Position numbers and translations under genes: made by a program. From positions 1 to 12,909 of the forward strand of contig JAILIJ010000299.1 in NCBI GenBank assembly GCA_024695315.1: a stretch of 12,909 nt of DNA, given 5' to 3'. The DNA comes from Bacteroidaceae bacterium (lineage in GTDB: Bacteria; Bacteroidota; Bacteroidia; Bacteroidales; Bacteroidaceae). Below are positions 1 through 7,289 of the stretch, in pieces; positions within the stretch are counted from its first letter, which is position 1, and each line of letters starts with the position of its first letter. Under the pieces are notes generated by a model. It saw only the letters and a list, made by a program, of their open reading frames with translations. It was not told the DNA's origin and did no database searches.

Positions 1-278
1 AAAAACTATATATAGTTACATACAAATCATAATCAAAAAAATAATATAATTATACATATTATGTTATAGCAAAGTCAAAAATTGGCAATAATTACATGAT
101 TGTCATAAGGAACAAATAAAAATATTCATACGTACTATCTGGTTCATATTTGTAGAAAAATAGACCAACTAAACACTATAGTTATTCTCTCCTTTCTAAG
201 AAAAACCCGAATAGTTATCATTAAAAAGTCTCCAATTTTATAATTCTCACATCAAACTTACCTCAAAATCACACGTTA
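1..278. other. AT-rich intergenic region, no gene seen
   Basis: This stretch is very AT-rich and has no convincing reading frame on either strand. A 14-bp perfect palindrome (AACTATATATAGTT) lies at 4-17. The closest plus-strand promoter-like string is CATATTTG at 145-152, which misses the first base of TAnnTTTG and has no TTG about 20 nt upstream, so I cannot assign a promoter for the helicase gene. A TAnnTTTG match on the minus strand at 253-260 also lacks a -33 partner. Confidence 0.6.
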
Positions 279-3242
279 ATGTATAATTTAACAAACATAT
301 TCATAATAAGTCAAATTACAATAGTAAATATAAGTGCATTTATCGGCATAATTACCACATTTTTCATAGCGCTTTTTGTCAAAATTAAATTAGGAAAAAA
401 AGCTTTAAGAAAAAAAGTAGAGACTATATTAGCACAAACAAGCATAGCAAAAGAAGAATTCGAGGTACTATTATCTCCATTACAGTTAGTTAGCAAAGAT
501 GAGACCGACAATATTCTTAATAAATACGACTCTCTGATAATTAGCATAAAGAGTATAAAGAAAAACAAATATTATAATGAACAAACATTTCAAAATACAG
601 ATATAACATCATTCCTATCAATAGTGGATGACATAGATGCCAAACGAGAAGAAAACAACAAAATTTACAACGCTATAAAAGATCTGACGGAACCTGCGGG
701 CAGCATAATGAACGAATATCGTTCTTTGATGCGCCCTACACACTATTTCGCATATTCAGAGCTAGAAAACATTCTTAAATCATATAATGAAATAAAAGAA
801 AAAATACAACTAGTATTACCACAATACGCAAAATATGTGACAGACCAAGACACCATAGAACTGCCATCTGCATTTCACTACCTAGAATCAAAACGAGAAG
901 AGCACAATAAGCAATTTGTAGAGTCAGAATTAGAGACAAACAAACTATATTTTGATCATGTATTAGGAACATACCCACTCGACCCACAGCAGAGAGACTC
1001 TATCGTAAAACTTGAGGATAACTGTCTAGTAATTGCAAGTGCAGGAAGCGGTAAGACGTCCACAATAGTCAGTAAAGCGAAATATCTTGTTGAGAAGCAA
1101 AATATTATTCCGTCCAATATTCTTCTACTCACATATACAAAGAAGGCCGCCAACGAACTCTCTGAACGAATGCAAATATCAGGCATAACAAGTGGCACAT
1201 TCCACAGTCTTGCCTACCGCATTATATCCGAAGTCACGGGACAAGCCCCTTCAATATGTGATGCCGATGTACCGCTCAACGTATTCAGAAACCTCATCAT
1301 GAAAAATGATGATTTCCTTAATGCCGTAGACAATTACGTCATTAACCTGCAATCGCTCATGAAGTTAGAGCATGACTATATTGACGCATTTGCCTACTTT
1401 GAAGACAGAAAGAAATATGGCATCCAGGCCTTGTTTACCGATGCCGATGGTAAAGTCATTTTCACACGAAGCGAAGAGGAAAAGCGCCTTTGTTCTATTC
1501 TCACACGCTTAGGACTCCTATTCCGATACGAGCATGACTACCCTATAAATACGAGAACCCCAGAGCGCAGACAGTATAAACCAGACTTCACCATTTATTA
1601 CAAAAACAAAAACAATCAGTGGGAAAGCATATACCTCGAACATTTTGCCATCGACGAAAACGGCATGACACCTCGTTGGTTTGGCGAGGGAACAAAGGGA
1701 GGCTGGAAAACTGCCAATCAAAAATATCTTGACGGCATAAAATGGAAACGTCAGACTCACATGGCAAACAACACAATTCTCATAGAGACCACAAGTGCGG
1801 ACTTTCATAATGGAACCGTTGAACAAAAGCTTATTGACCAACTGAACCAATACGGCGTTCCGTTCCAGCCACGTACCGATAAGGAGCTCTACGACCTGAT
1901 GGTTATGCGTAATCGCCAGTTGGAGAAGACCGTTTTCACCTTACTGCAGTCTTTTGTGACACTTATGAAGGCAAATGAGAAAACTATTGACGGCCTGTTA
2001 GAACCGCTAAACGACGATTCTCGTATCCTGTCTGCCAACGAACGCCGCAACAAATATATCCTAACGGAAATCGTGAAACCATTCAATGAAGCTTACCAGG
2101 CAGAGTTGGAGAAGAATTACGAAATCGACTTTACCGATGCCATCGTTCAGGCCACACAAATATGTCGCGAGGGCTTATGGAAACATTATGACTATATCCT
2201 TGTAGACGAGTTCCAAGACATTTCAATTGACAGATACAAACTACTTCAGGCCTTACGTTCAGATAGGCCAAGAACCAAACTCTATTGTGTAGGTGACGAC
2301 TGGCAAAGCATTTTCCGTTTTGCCGGTAGCGACATGTCCCTATTCTATGACTTTGAGAAATATTTTGGATATACAGAAATATGCAAGATTGAAACAACAT
2401 ACCGTTTCCACCAACCTCTCATAGACAGATCGTCAGCCTTTGTAATGAAGAATCCTGCTCAAAAAGAGAAAACTATAAAAACTCCAGCCAATGACCAGAA
2501 GAAAACATACCTCAATTTCGTGATGTGCGAGTCCGAAAATGACTCTGTTCTGAAAAAAGTCGAGGAAATAGTATGCTCATTACCTAAAGACGAAAGCATA
2601 CTTCTCATGGGCAGATATAATTATGACGTAATGTCTGTGGGGTATAAAGGCAAGATTGACTATAGCACAAATCGATTAAAAGTAAATATTGCAGGACGCG
2701 ATATTTTCTTTTTATCGGTCCACTCAGCAAAAGGCCTTGAAGCCGACCATGTCATCCTTATCAACTGCAACCAGGGAGCCTATGGATTCCCGTCTCTAAT
2801 AGAGGACGATCCAATCCTTACTTTTGTGCTGAGCGACAGCGAGAAATACCCATTTGCGGAGGAGCGTCGCCTCTTCTATGTAGCCTTAACACGCGCCAAA
2901 AAAAAGATGTACATTCTATACGACAAGAACCGACCATCATGTTTCATAAGCGAATTTCTCATACATCTTGAAATAGGTTCATATCTTTGTCCTAAATGTC
3001 TGGAGGGTAAAGTTTTACCTATAAGAGATGGCGTATCATCAAACGGTACTGCCTATCGTTCATTTAAGTGTTCAAATAGTGAAGCAGGATGCGATTTCTT
3101 CGAAACACGCTTTGGCAATCTTACTCCTCCAGGCATTCTTGTTACTGAAAATATGACAGCACAAGACATAGAAATCATGCGCGAAAACAGAAGGCGTGCA
3201 AAGAATCACAGCACCATTGTTTATACTTATAGCCAGCATTAA
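279..3242 (+). CDS. HelD-like (helicase IV) UvrD/Rep family superfamily 1 DNA helicase with zinc finger
   Basis: An ATP-dependent DNA helicase of the UvrD/Rep superfamily 1, closest in motif wording to E. coli helicase IV (HelD); it would unwind DNA 3'-5' in repair or recombination. Visible motifs: Walker A AGSGKT (255-260), motif Ia LLTYTKKAA, FHSLAYR near 308, Walker B ILVDEFQDIS (640-649), VGDDWQSIFRFAGSDMSLF (671-689), TTYRF, VHSAKGLEADHVI (814-826) and EERRLFYVALTRAKKK (861-876). Residues 904-938 form a topoisomerase-type zinc finger (C904, C907, C931, C938). Between motif Ic and Walker B sits an insertion with KPDF (434-437) and YLEHF (452-456), resembling a PD-(D/E)XK-like nuclease fold; this is inference. 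Residues 8-31 are a strong hydrophobic helix followed by a Lys-rich, coiled-coil-like stretch, so the protein may be membrane tethered. At 987 aa it is longer than E. coli HelD (about 684). All core helicase motifs are intact. The ATG at 279 is the first in frame after the AT-rich spacer; no clear promoter or Shine-Dalgarno is visible. Confidence 0.9.
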   Translation: MYNLTNIFIISQITIVNISAFIGIITTFFIALFVKIKLGKKALRKKVETILAQTSIAKEEFEVLLSPLQLVSKDETDNILNKYDSLIISIKSIKKNKYYNEQTFQNTDITSFLSIVDDIDAKREENNKIYNAIKDLTEPAGSIMNEYRSLMRPTHYFAYSELENILKSYNEIKEKIQLVLPQYAKYVTDQDTIELPSAFHYLESKREEHNKQFVESELETNKLYFDHVLGTYPLDPQQRDSIVKLEDNCLVIASAGSGKTSTIVSKAKYLVEKQNIIPSNILLLTYTKKAANELSERMQISGITSGTFHSLAYRIISEVTGQAPSICDADVPLNVFRNLIMKNDDFLNAVDNYVINLQSLMKLEHDYIDAFAYFEDRKKYGIQALFTDADGKVIFTRSEEEKRLCSILTRLGLLFRYEHDYPINTRTPERRQYKPDFTIYYKNKNNQWESIYLEHFAIDENGMTPRWFGEGTKGGWKTANQKYLDGIKWKRQTHMANNTILIETTSADFHNGTVEQKLIDQLNQYGVPFQPRTDKELYDLMVMRNRQLEKTVFTLLQSFVTLMKANEKTIDGLLEPLNDDSRILSANERRNKYILTEIVKPFNEAYQAELEKNYEIDFTDAIVQATQICREGLWKHYDYILVDEFQDISIDRYKLLQALRSDRPRTKLYCVGDDWQSIFRFAGSDMSLFYDFEKYFGYTEICKIETTYRFHQPLIDRSSAFVMKNPAQKEKTIKTPANDQKKTYLNFVMCESENDSVLKKVEEIVCSLPKDESILLMGRYNYDVMSVGYKGKIDYSTNRLKVNIAGRDIFFLSVHSAKGLEADHVILINCNQGAYGFPSLIEDDPILTFVLSDSEKYPFAEERRLFYVALTRAKKKMYILYDKNRPSCFISEFLIHLEIGSYLCPKCLEGKVLPIRDGVSSNGTAYRSFKCSNSEAGCDFFETRFGNLTPPGILVTENMTAQDIEIMRENRRRAKNHSTIVYTYSQH

Positions 3243-3349
3243 GATTGGAAATGTCGCCCAATTACTCAACATCGTAAACTAAAAATTCCCGTTTTTATTT
3301 GCATAACTCATTTTAAAAGTCTATTTTTACACAAATTTCACATAAGAAG

Positions 3350-3378
3350 GGTGATACTCTTCTAAAAAAGAGTATACC
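3350..3378. terminator. Hairpin downstream of the helicase gene (possible terminator)
   Basis: GGT-ATACTCTT pairs with AAGAGTAT-ACC (11 pairs, one bulged G at 3353, loop CTAAAA). It lies about 110 nt after the helicase stop codon. No U-tract follows on either strand, so it could be a weak terminator or an RNA-stabilising hairpin. Confidence 0.45.
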
Positions 3379-3383
3379 ATAAG

Positions 3384-3417
3384 TTGTAATAATTCTATAA
3401 TATACACATTTATTTTG
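3384..3417 (+). promoter_or_regulatory. Weak candidate promoter for the thioredoxin-family gene
   Basis: TTG at 3384-3386 and TTATTTTG at 3410-3417 resemble the Bacteroidetes -33/-7 pair. The -7 box has one mismatch to TAnnTTTG and the 23-nt spacing is longer than the usual 19-21. It would give a leader of roughly 65 nt before the ATG at 3487. Low confidence. Confidence 0.25.
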
Positions 3418-3486
3418 TATGTTTATGAACTATTTTAACCCAAATTTATCTCTTCTTTATAAAAATATTTCAAATACAATTTTAAC

Positions 3487-5847
3487 ATGAAAACAATCCT
3501 AATAACCCTACTTCTGACACTATCCGCATTTTCTGTGCAGGCAAGGGAAAAGACAATCGTGTGGGAGCAGCCCACAACCGAGTTTTGCAACGTAAACGGC
3601 GATGGATTCTTCTATCCTGCATTCGATGTCACCCGCGTAGAAATGAAAAATGACGAAACAATCGTACATATAGCCGTCGCCTGGCGTTCTGACTACCCCG
3701 AATACAAGTTCAAAATTGCAAAAGACATCTATTTGAAGGTGGGCGACGAACGTTTCACAGTAGTCTCTGCCGACGGAATTGAACTCGACAAGTTTACGCA
3801 AACCAACAAGGACGGCCGCCTAATGATGACCTTCCACTTCCCACCGCTGCCGGATGACACCAAGTCATTCGACTTGACCGAGGGAGATCAAAAAAGGTCT
3901 ATTCAGATCAAAGGTATCAAGCCCGTGGAAGAGCGCTGGCAGCAACTATTACCATCCTATTGGTGCAACCAACAGGGAGATTGGAAGATAGCATTCCTGA
4001 AGGATTATGCCATCTACGACTGTAAGTTCTGGAGCTATAAGTCATGCGACATAAACACAAAGACTGGTAAGGCTGAGATGGTGATTACCAACGGCAACGA
4101 TGAACTGAAGGTGAGCATCGGCAAGAATCATAAAGGTTCACGTACCATTACTATAGGCAACGAAAAGGGTAAATACAAGATGATAACCTCACGTTTTCTG
4201 CCCGACTACCCAACAAAGGACACACGTACAGACTTCGTTGACAATGGCTACAAGCTAGACACCGTGACCGTAGTGGGATGGCTCAAGGATATGCCCGAAG
4301 ATTTAAGTCAGCTGAAGACCTTTGACATCAGTTACACCAACTTGTTCACCGATAAGCGAGAGACTGTCAATGCCGACCTCGACGAGCAGGGACGCTTCAC
4401 CGTCAAGTTGCCCATAGTAAACAGCACAGAGTTCTTTTGCGACTGGCGCCGCTGCTTCGTCCGCACCATGCTGGAACCAGGCAAGACATACTTCATGCTT
4501 TACGACTTCAAGGAGGGTCGACGCTACTTCATGGGCGACGACTGCCGACTACAGAATGAGCTCTTCAAATACCCAAATAAATTGGCAGCAAAAAGAATAG
4601 AGGATGGTGAAGATTTAGACAAATATATTGATTATGTCGATAGTATACTCAAGGTAAAGTTTGCTGAGATTGACCAACTGAGCAGCGAGCACCCTACCCT
4701 CTCTACACGCTACAACAGTTACAAGAAGGGATGCATGCGAATGCAACTGGCACGAGACTTAGCACAAGCACGCTTCATAACTAAAGACAAACAACTTACC
4801 GACAAAGCACGTCGCTATGCCTACGACAACTTCTGGACGAAGATTGACCAGCCATATACGCTCCATCACGAGTTGAGCGTTTTCCTTACTGACTATTTGG
4901 ACGATGCCACCCTTAACAGTCAATCGGCGATGGAGACCTTCAACCTAATAGATCATTTGAACGACATAGCCGCGAACGACGAAGAGCGCGCACTACTCAG
5001 CCAATGGAATGTATGGAAAGACGACGCACAGGCACGCATCGATGCGGAACCGACCGTAGAAGATAAAGAACGACTTGCAAAGGAGATCATCGAGGCCAAC
5101 GCTGAGATGATAGCAAAGGTAGATAAGATTTTCAGCTCGGAGAAGACGCAGAAATATGCAAAAGTTCATACGTTCCTAAACAAACTCAAAAACGGCCTTT
5201 ATGTACTCGACTCACTCAAAGCCACACCTTTCATTAAGGACGTGTGGTTAGCGAGAATGGCTTATTTGGAGATTGACTGGCGGCGCACGTCGCTTCTGCC
5301 TGAGATAATGGACTCGCTGCGGGCAAAGGTTACTAACCCGATTTGTTTGGCGATGGTCGAGAAGCAAAACGACCACTACCTGGCCATCGAGAACCGCGAC
5401 TTCGACAAGTTGGTATTGAAGTCATCGGACAATCTGAAGGATCTCAGCGATGGAGAAGCGCTACTGAAGAAGATTCTGGAACCATTCAAGGGCAAGTTCG
5501 TATTGCTCGACATATGGGGCACATGGTGCGGACCATGCAAAAACGCCTTAAGCCACTCCACAGAGGAATATGAAAGGCTTAAGGACTACGACATCGAGTT
5601 CCTATACCTGGCCAACAATAGCCCACAGGAGTCGTGGGAGAACGTCATCAAGGAGTATAACGTGAGCGGACCTAACGTAGCCCACTACAACCTACCAGCC
5701 GAACAGCAAAAGGCCATTGAGCGCTACCTAAACGTGCACTCGTTCCCGACATACAAGCTCTTCGACCGCAATGGTCGTCTACTCGACCTCAAAGTGGACG
5801 CCCACAACCTGGATAGTCTGGTTCAGTTTCTGGATAAAATAAAATAG
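3487..5847 (+). CDS. Exported thioredoxin/TlpA-like family protein
   Basis: A 786-residue envelope protein whose last ~130 residues form a thioredoxin-like (TlpA/ResA type) domain. It starts with a clear signal peptide (Lys at position 3, hydrophobic LITLLLTLSAF, cleavage probably after VQA at 17-19). The C-terminal domain has DIWGTWCGPCK with redox cysteines C681 and C684, and a cis-proline in SFPTYKLF (P754); both are the hallmarks of a disulfide oxidoreductase, so it is expected to act on periplasmic or surface thiols. The first ~330 residues look like beta-rich domains (repeated Asp/Thr/Lys-rich strands), and about 360-640 is largely helical. I do not recognise a named family for these parts. 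Large proteins of this architecture are common in Bacteroidales, where their partners are mostly unknown. It stands alone: 244 bp after the helicase gene and 1.4 kb before the next large gene. The next hairpin, at 5922-5947, has its U-tract on the other strand, so its own terminator is not evident. The ATG is chosen because the signal peptide begins exactly there. Confidence 0.88.
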   Translation: MKTILITLLLTLSAFSVQAREKTIVWEQPTTEFCNVNGDGFFYPAFDVTRVEMKNDETIVHIAVAWRSDYPEYKFKIAKDIYLKVGDERFTVVSADGIELDKFTQTNKDGRLMMTFHFPPLPDDTKSFDLTEGDQKRSIQIKGIKPVEERWQQLLPSYWCNQQGDWKIAFLKDYAIYDCKFWSYKSCDINTKTGKAEMVITNGNDELKVSIGKNHKGSRTITIGNEKGKYKMITSRFLPDYPTKDTRTDFVDNGYKLDTVTVVGWLKDMPEDLSQLKTFDISYTNLFTDKRETVNADLDEQGRFTVKLPIVNSTEFFCDWRRCFVRTMLEPGKTYFMLYDFKEGRRYFMGDDCRLQNELFKYPNKLAAKRIEDGEDLDKYIDYVDSILKVKFAEIDQLSSEHPTLSTRYNSYKKGCMRMQLARDLAQARFITKDKQLTDKARRYAYDNFWTKIDQPYTLHHELSVFLTDYLDDATLNSQSAMETFNLIDHLNDIAANDEERALLSQWNVWKDDAQARIDAEPTVEDKERLAKEIIEANAEMIAKVDKIFSSEKTQKYAKVHTFLNKLKNGLYVLDSLKATPFIKDVWLARMAYLEIDWRRTSLLPEIMDSLRAKVTNPICLAMVEKQNDHYLAIENRDFDKLVLKSSDNLKDLSDGEALLKKILEPFKGKFVLLDIWGTWCGPCKNALSHSTEEYERLKDYDIEFLYLANNSPQESWENVIKEYNVSGPNVAHYNLPAEQQKAIERYLNVHSFPTYKLFDRNGRLLDLKVDAHNLDSLVQFLDKIK

Positions 5848-5914
5848 TATAAAATTCGCACATCTTAGTCAAATCGCCAAAATCCTATAATGAAGTAGAT
5901 ATGAGTAAGATATG

Positions 5915-6055
5915 TAAAAATGAGTCGTGTCTTTTATGACACGACTCTAAAAAGGTGTATTGATTATAAGCAAGTATTGGTTATTCGAATAATCTTAGTT
6001 AATATATTCTCGTCGTGAGATATAGAATCTATACGAAAACATACCCCACAATTGT
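5915..6055 (-). ncRNA. Candidate small transcript (sRNA or micro-ORF mRNA), minus strand
   Basis: This is inferred from a near-consensus promoter at 6059-6090 and a strong hairpin with a U-tract at 5922-5947, both reading leftward and about 140 nt apart. No known RNA family is recognised. The transcript would contain a 15-codon ORF (6042-5995, minus strand) reading MFSYRFYISRREYIN; whether it is translated is unknown. The unit lies antiparallel and downstream of the thioredoxin-family gene and stops before reaching it (its stop codon ends at 5847), so it is not antisense to a coding region. Expression has not been shown. Confidence 0.4.
5922..5947 (-). terminator. Rho-independent terminator, minus orientation
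   Basis: A perfect 10-bp stem GAGTCGTGTC/GACACGACTC with a 6-nt loop. Read on the minus strand it is followed by ATTTTTAC; on the plus strand it is followed by TAAAAAGG, which is not a U-tract. The direction therefore favours the minus-strand transcript rather than the thioredoxin gene that ends 75 bp to the left, though it may also trim that mRNA. Confidence 0.65.
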
Positions 6056-6058
6056 CCG

Positions 6059-6090
6059 CAAAGTTAGCCCTTTAGTTTGGCATGGCCAAA
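6059..6090 (-). promoter_or_regulatory. Bacteroidetes-type promoter, minus strand
   Basis: On the minus strand TTTG (6090-6087) is followed by exactly 20 nt and then TAACTTTG (6066-6059). Both boxes match the Bacteroidetes consensus (TTTG at -33, TAnnTTTG at -7) at the expected spacing. The start site should fall near 6055. A 15-bp inverted repeat, TTTGGC-ATG-GCCAAA (6076-6090), covers the -33 box and could be an operator. Confidence 0.6.
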
Positions 6091-6354
6091 AGCAAAATTG
6101 TGTTCTAAAACAGATAATTCCTATTATTCTCATCAATCATCATTTCACATAAATATTGTACGGCTTTGTTTTTAACCAAAAACACACAAAATAATGTTGA
6201 GATTACCAACATTTTTTTATGATAACCCTATTTAGAAATGATGTACAAAAAACACAAAAAATGGATATGATGCTGCAACCTTATACTATCTTATCATGCG
6301 CTTACACTTTAAGAGTTAAACTTTCTTAAATCTTTCATTTTCAAAGTTCAAAAT

Positions 6355-6386
6355 ATTGCATATCGTTGAAAAATATATTATATTTG
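6355..6386 (+). promoter_or_regulatory. Bacteroidetes-type promoter, plus strand
   Basis: ATTG (6355-6358), a 20-nt spacer, then TATATTTG (6379-6386). The -7 box is a full match to TAnnTTTG and the -33 box is off by one base. The start site should be near 6390. The bases after the -7 box (TTTGTCATT) are the same as those after the -7 box of the GH127-fusion promoter at 7168-7179. Confidence 0.6.
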
Positions 6387-6430
6387 TCATTCATCTAACG
6401 ACAACGCGTAACGTCCGATTTCCCCAGTAG

Positions 6431-6514
6431 ATGAAGAGATATTTTTCATACAGAAAATTTAATTTTCATCACAAGAAGAAATTAGTAATTGATACGAAGG
6501 AATTACGAAGGTAA
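6431..6514 (+). CDS. Possible 27-aa basic micropeptide
   Basis: A short ORF inside the plus-strand small transcript, beginning ATG AAG AGA TAT and ending in TAA. The product would start MKRYFSYRKFNF, be rich in Lys, Arg, His and aromatic residues, and end KELRR. It has no hydrophobic segment and no recognisable family. The start codon lies within the 3' arm of the predicted 5' stem (6428-6435), so its access would depend on RNA folding. No Shine-Dalgarno is seen, which is normal in this phylum. Translation is unproven and a non-coding transcript is equally possible. Confidence 0.25.
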   Translation: MKRYFSYRKFNFHHKKKLVIDTKELRR

Positions 6515-6542
6515 CACGAACCGTTGCCGAAGGAGGTGGGGT

Positions 6543-6575
6543 AAAAAAGTACGTTCTTTTTAACGTGCTTTTTTT
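6543..6575 (+). terminator. Rho-independent terminator of the plus-strand small transcript
   Basis: AAAAAAGTACGTT (6543-6555) pairs over 13 positions (one G-U) with AACGTGCTTTTTT (6562-6574), loop CTTTTT, with the arm running into a T-tract. The long A/T arms mean it could also act on the opposite strand. Confidence 0.75.
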
Positions 6576-6712
6576 GTTTATTACGATAAGTAGGCAAAAG
6601 GGATTTAGCGGCTCAGTAAAAGGAAATAACAGAAAAACTACTCATTTGATATACTAATCAATCTCGATTTTAAAAAAACGAAAATTCAGAAAATTAGAGA
6701 AAAATTATTATT

Positions 6713-6990
6713 AACGGCTTTACAGTTTCCGTTAGATCTCTAACTTCCGTGGTCGTTAAAAACGAAAAGACGGAGTTACGGTTTCTCCGCGATCCGAAGA
6801 GAAACAAAATTTTCTTTCAATTTCAAGTTTCCTCACTCATCTTATGTTTGTCCCTACGGACTGCAAACGTTCGTTCAATGAGATCGCTGCGCTAAGTCCT
6901 AAATTTCGGTTTTCCTCTCTTGCTCCGAAGACTCCATTTCCGGGTGGCCATTCTTCACTCTTCACTTTTCACTTAACTCCACCCACAATC
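6713..6990. other. Hairpin-rich intergenic segment
   Basis: A run of short inverted repeats unlike the surrounding AT-rich DNA: AACGG/CCGTT (6713-6733), GTTAGATCTCTAAC (6731-6744), AACTTCCGT/ACGGAGTT with inner TCGTT/AACGA (6742-6777), GTTTCTC/GAGAAAC (6781-6805), a GTTTGTCC...GGAC..CAAAC hairpin (about 6846-6868), TTCGG/CCGAA (about 6905-6928), and GGGTGG/CCACCC (6942-6984) enclosing three TTCACT-like units. No protein domain was recognised in any frame. The segment could be a dispersed non-coding repeat, a remnant of a mobile element, or a structured RNA on the minus strand. Confidence 0.4.
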
Positions 6991-7143
6991 CGAACACTTC
7001 CCCACAAAAAACATCAAAACCCACGATTGCCATTTTTATGGATGCCGAATATTTGTTTTGTAAAACAAACATGTCATCATAAAAATACGGATCCAAATTT
7101 TGGTAGGCCCATATCAATATTTTTTACACTCTTCTCTTCTTTT

Positions 7144-7175
7144 ATTGCAAATTCAAAGAATTTTCATTATCTTTG
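7144..7175 (+). promoter_or_regulatory. Bacteroidetes-type promoter of the GH127-phosphatase gene
   Basis: ATTG (7144-7147), a 20-nt spacer and TATCTTTG (7168-7175) match the Bacteroidetes -33/-7 pattern well. A start site near 7180 gives a leader of about 110 nt to the preferred ATG at 7290. The reading frame can be extended upstream to a TTG at 7173, but that codon is part of the -7 box and so cannot be the translation start. Confidence 0.65.
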
Positions 7176-7289
7176 TCATTTAAAAGCAAAAAGAAGAAAA
7201 AAAGGCAAGGTGAAATGAGAGAAACGGAACAAAAAGACATGTCCCCACTCTTACTTTGCACAAAATATACAGATAATACATACTTCCTT

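Larger units (their letters stand above)
6390..6577 (+). ncRNA. Candidate small transcript with a 27-codon ORF, plus strand
   Basis: A near-consensus promoter ends at 6386 and a strong intrinsic terminator lies at 6543-6575, defining a transcript of about 185 nt that does not reach the next gene. Its first bases, TTCATCTA (6390-6397), can pair perfectly with TAGATGAA (6428-6435) to form an 8-bp 5' stem with a 30-nt loop. The rest has repeated CGAAGG strings (near 6496-6535) and ends in a G-rich GGAGGTGGGG before the terminator. I do not recognise a known riboswitch or RNA family. It could be a free sRNA or the mRNA of a micropeptide. Confidence 0.4.

Noticed and set aside
1518..1850. Minus-strand ORF of 110 codons inside the helicase gene
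   Set aside because: A shadow of a strongly supported helicase frame; the predicted protein has no domain-like pattern.
3441..3473. Minus-strand promoter-like pair (TTTG, 22 nt, TAAATTTG) before the thioredoxin-family gene
   Set aside because: Spacing is slightly too long, the DNA is very AT-rich so chance matches are likely, and the hairpin at 3350-3378 lacks a U-tract on that strand.
5343..5573. Plus-strand ORF of 76 codons in the thioredoxin-family gene
   Set aside because: Overlaps, in another frame, the conserved CGPC thioredoxin region, which fixes the true frame.
6952..6976. TTCACT-type tandem units as a CRISPR-like array
   Set aside because: Only three short, directly abutting units without spacers; it is a simple tandem repeat, not a CRISPR.
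6844..7218. 124-codon plus-strand ORF before the GH127-fusion gene
   Set aside because: It runs through the hairpin-rich segment and TTCACT repeats, crosses the promoter at 7144-7175, has low-complexity content (SSLFTFHLTPP) and no recognisable domain.
7173..7289. Upstream extension of the GH127-phosphatase protein to a TTG at 7173
   Set aside because: The TTG is part of the -7 promoter box, so it would precede the transcription start. The ATG at 7215 remains possible but would put 25 residues in front of the signal peptide.
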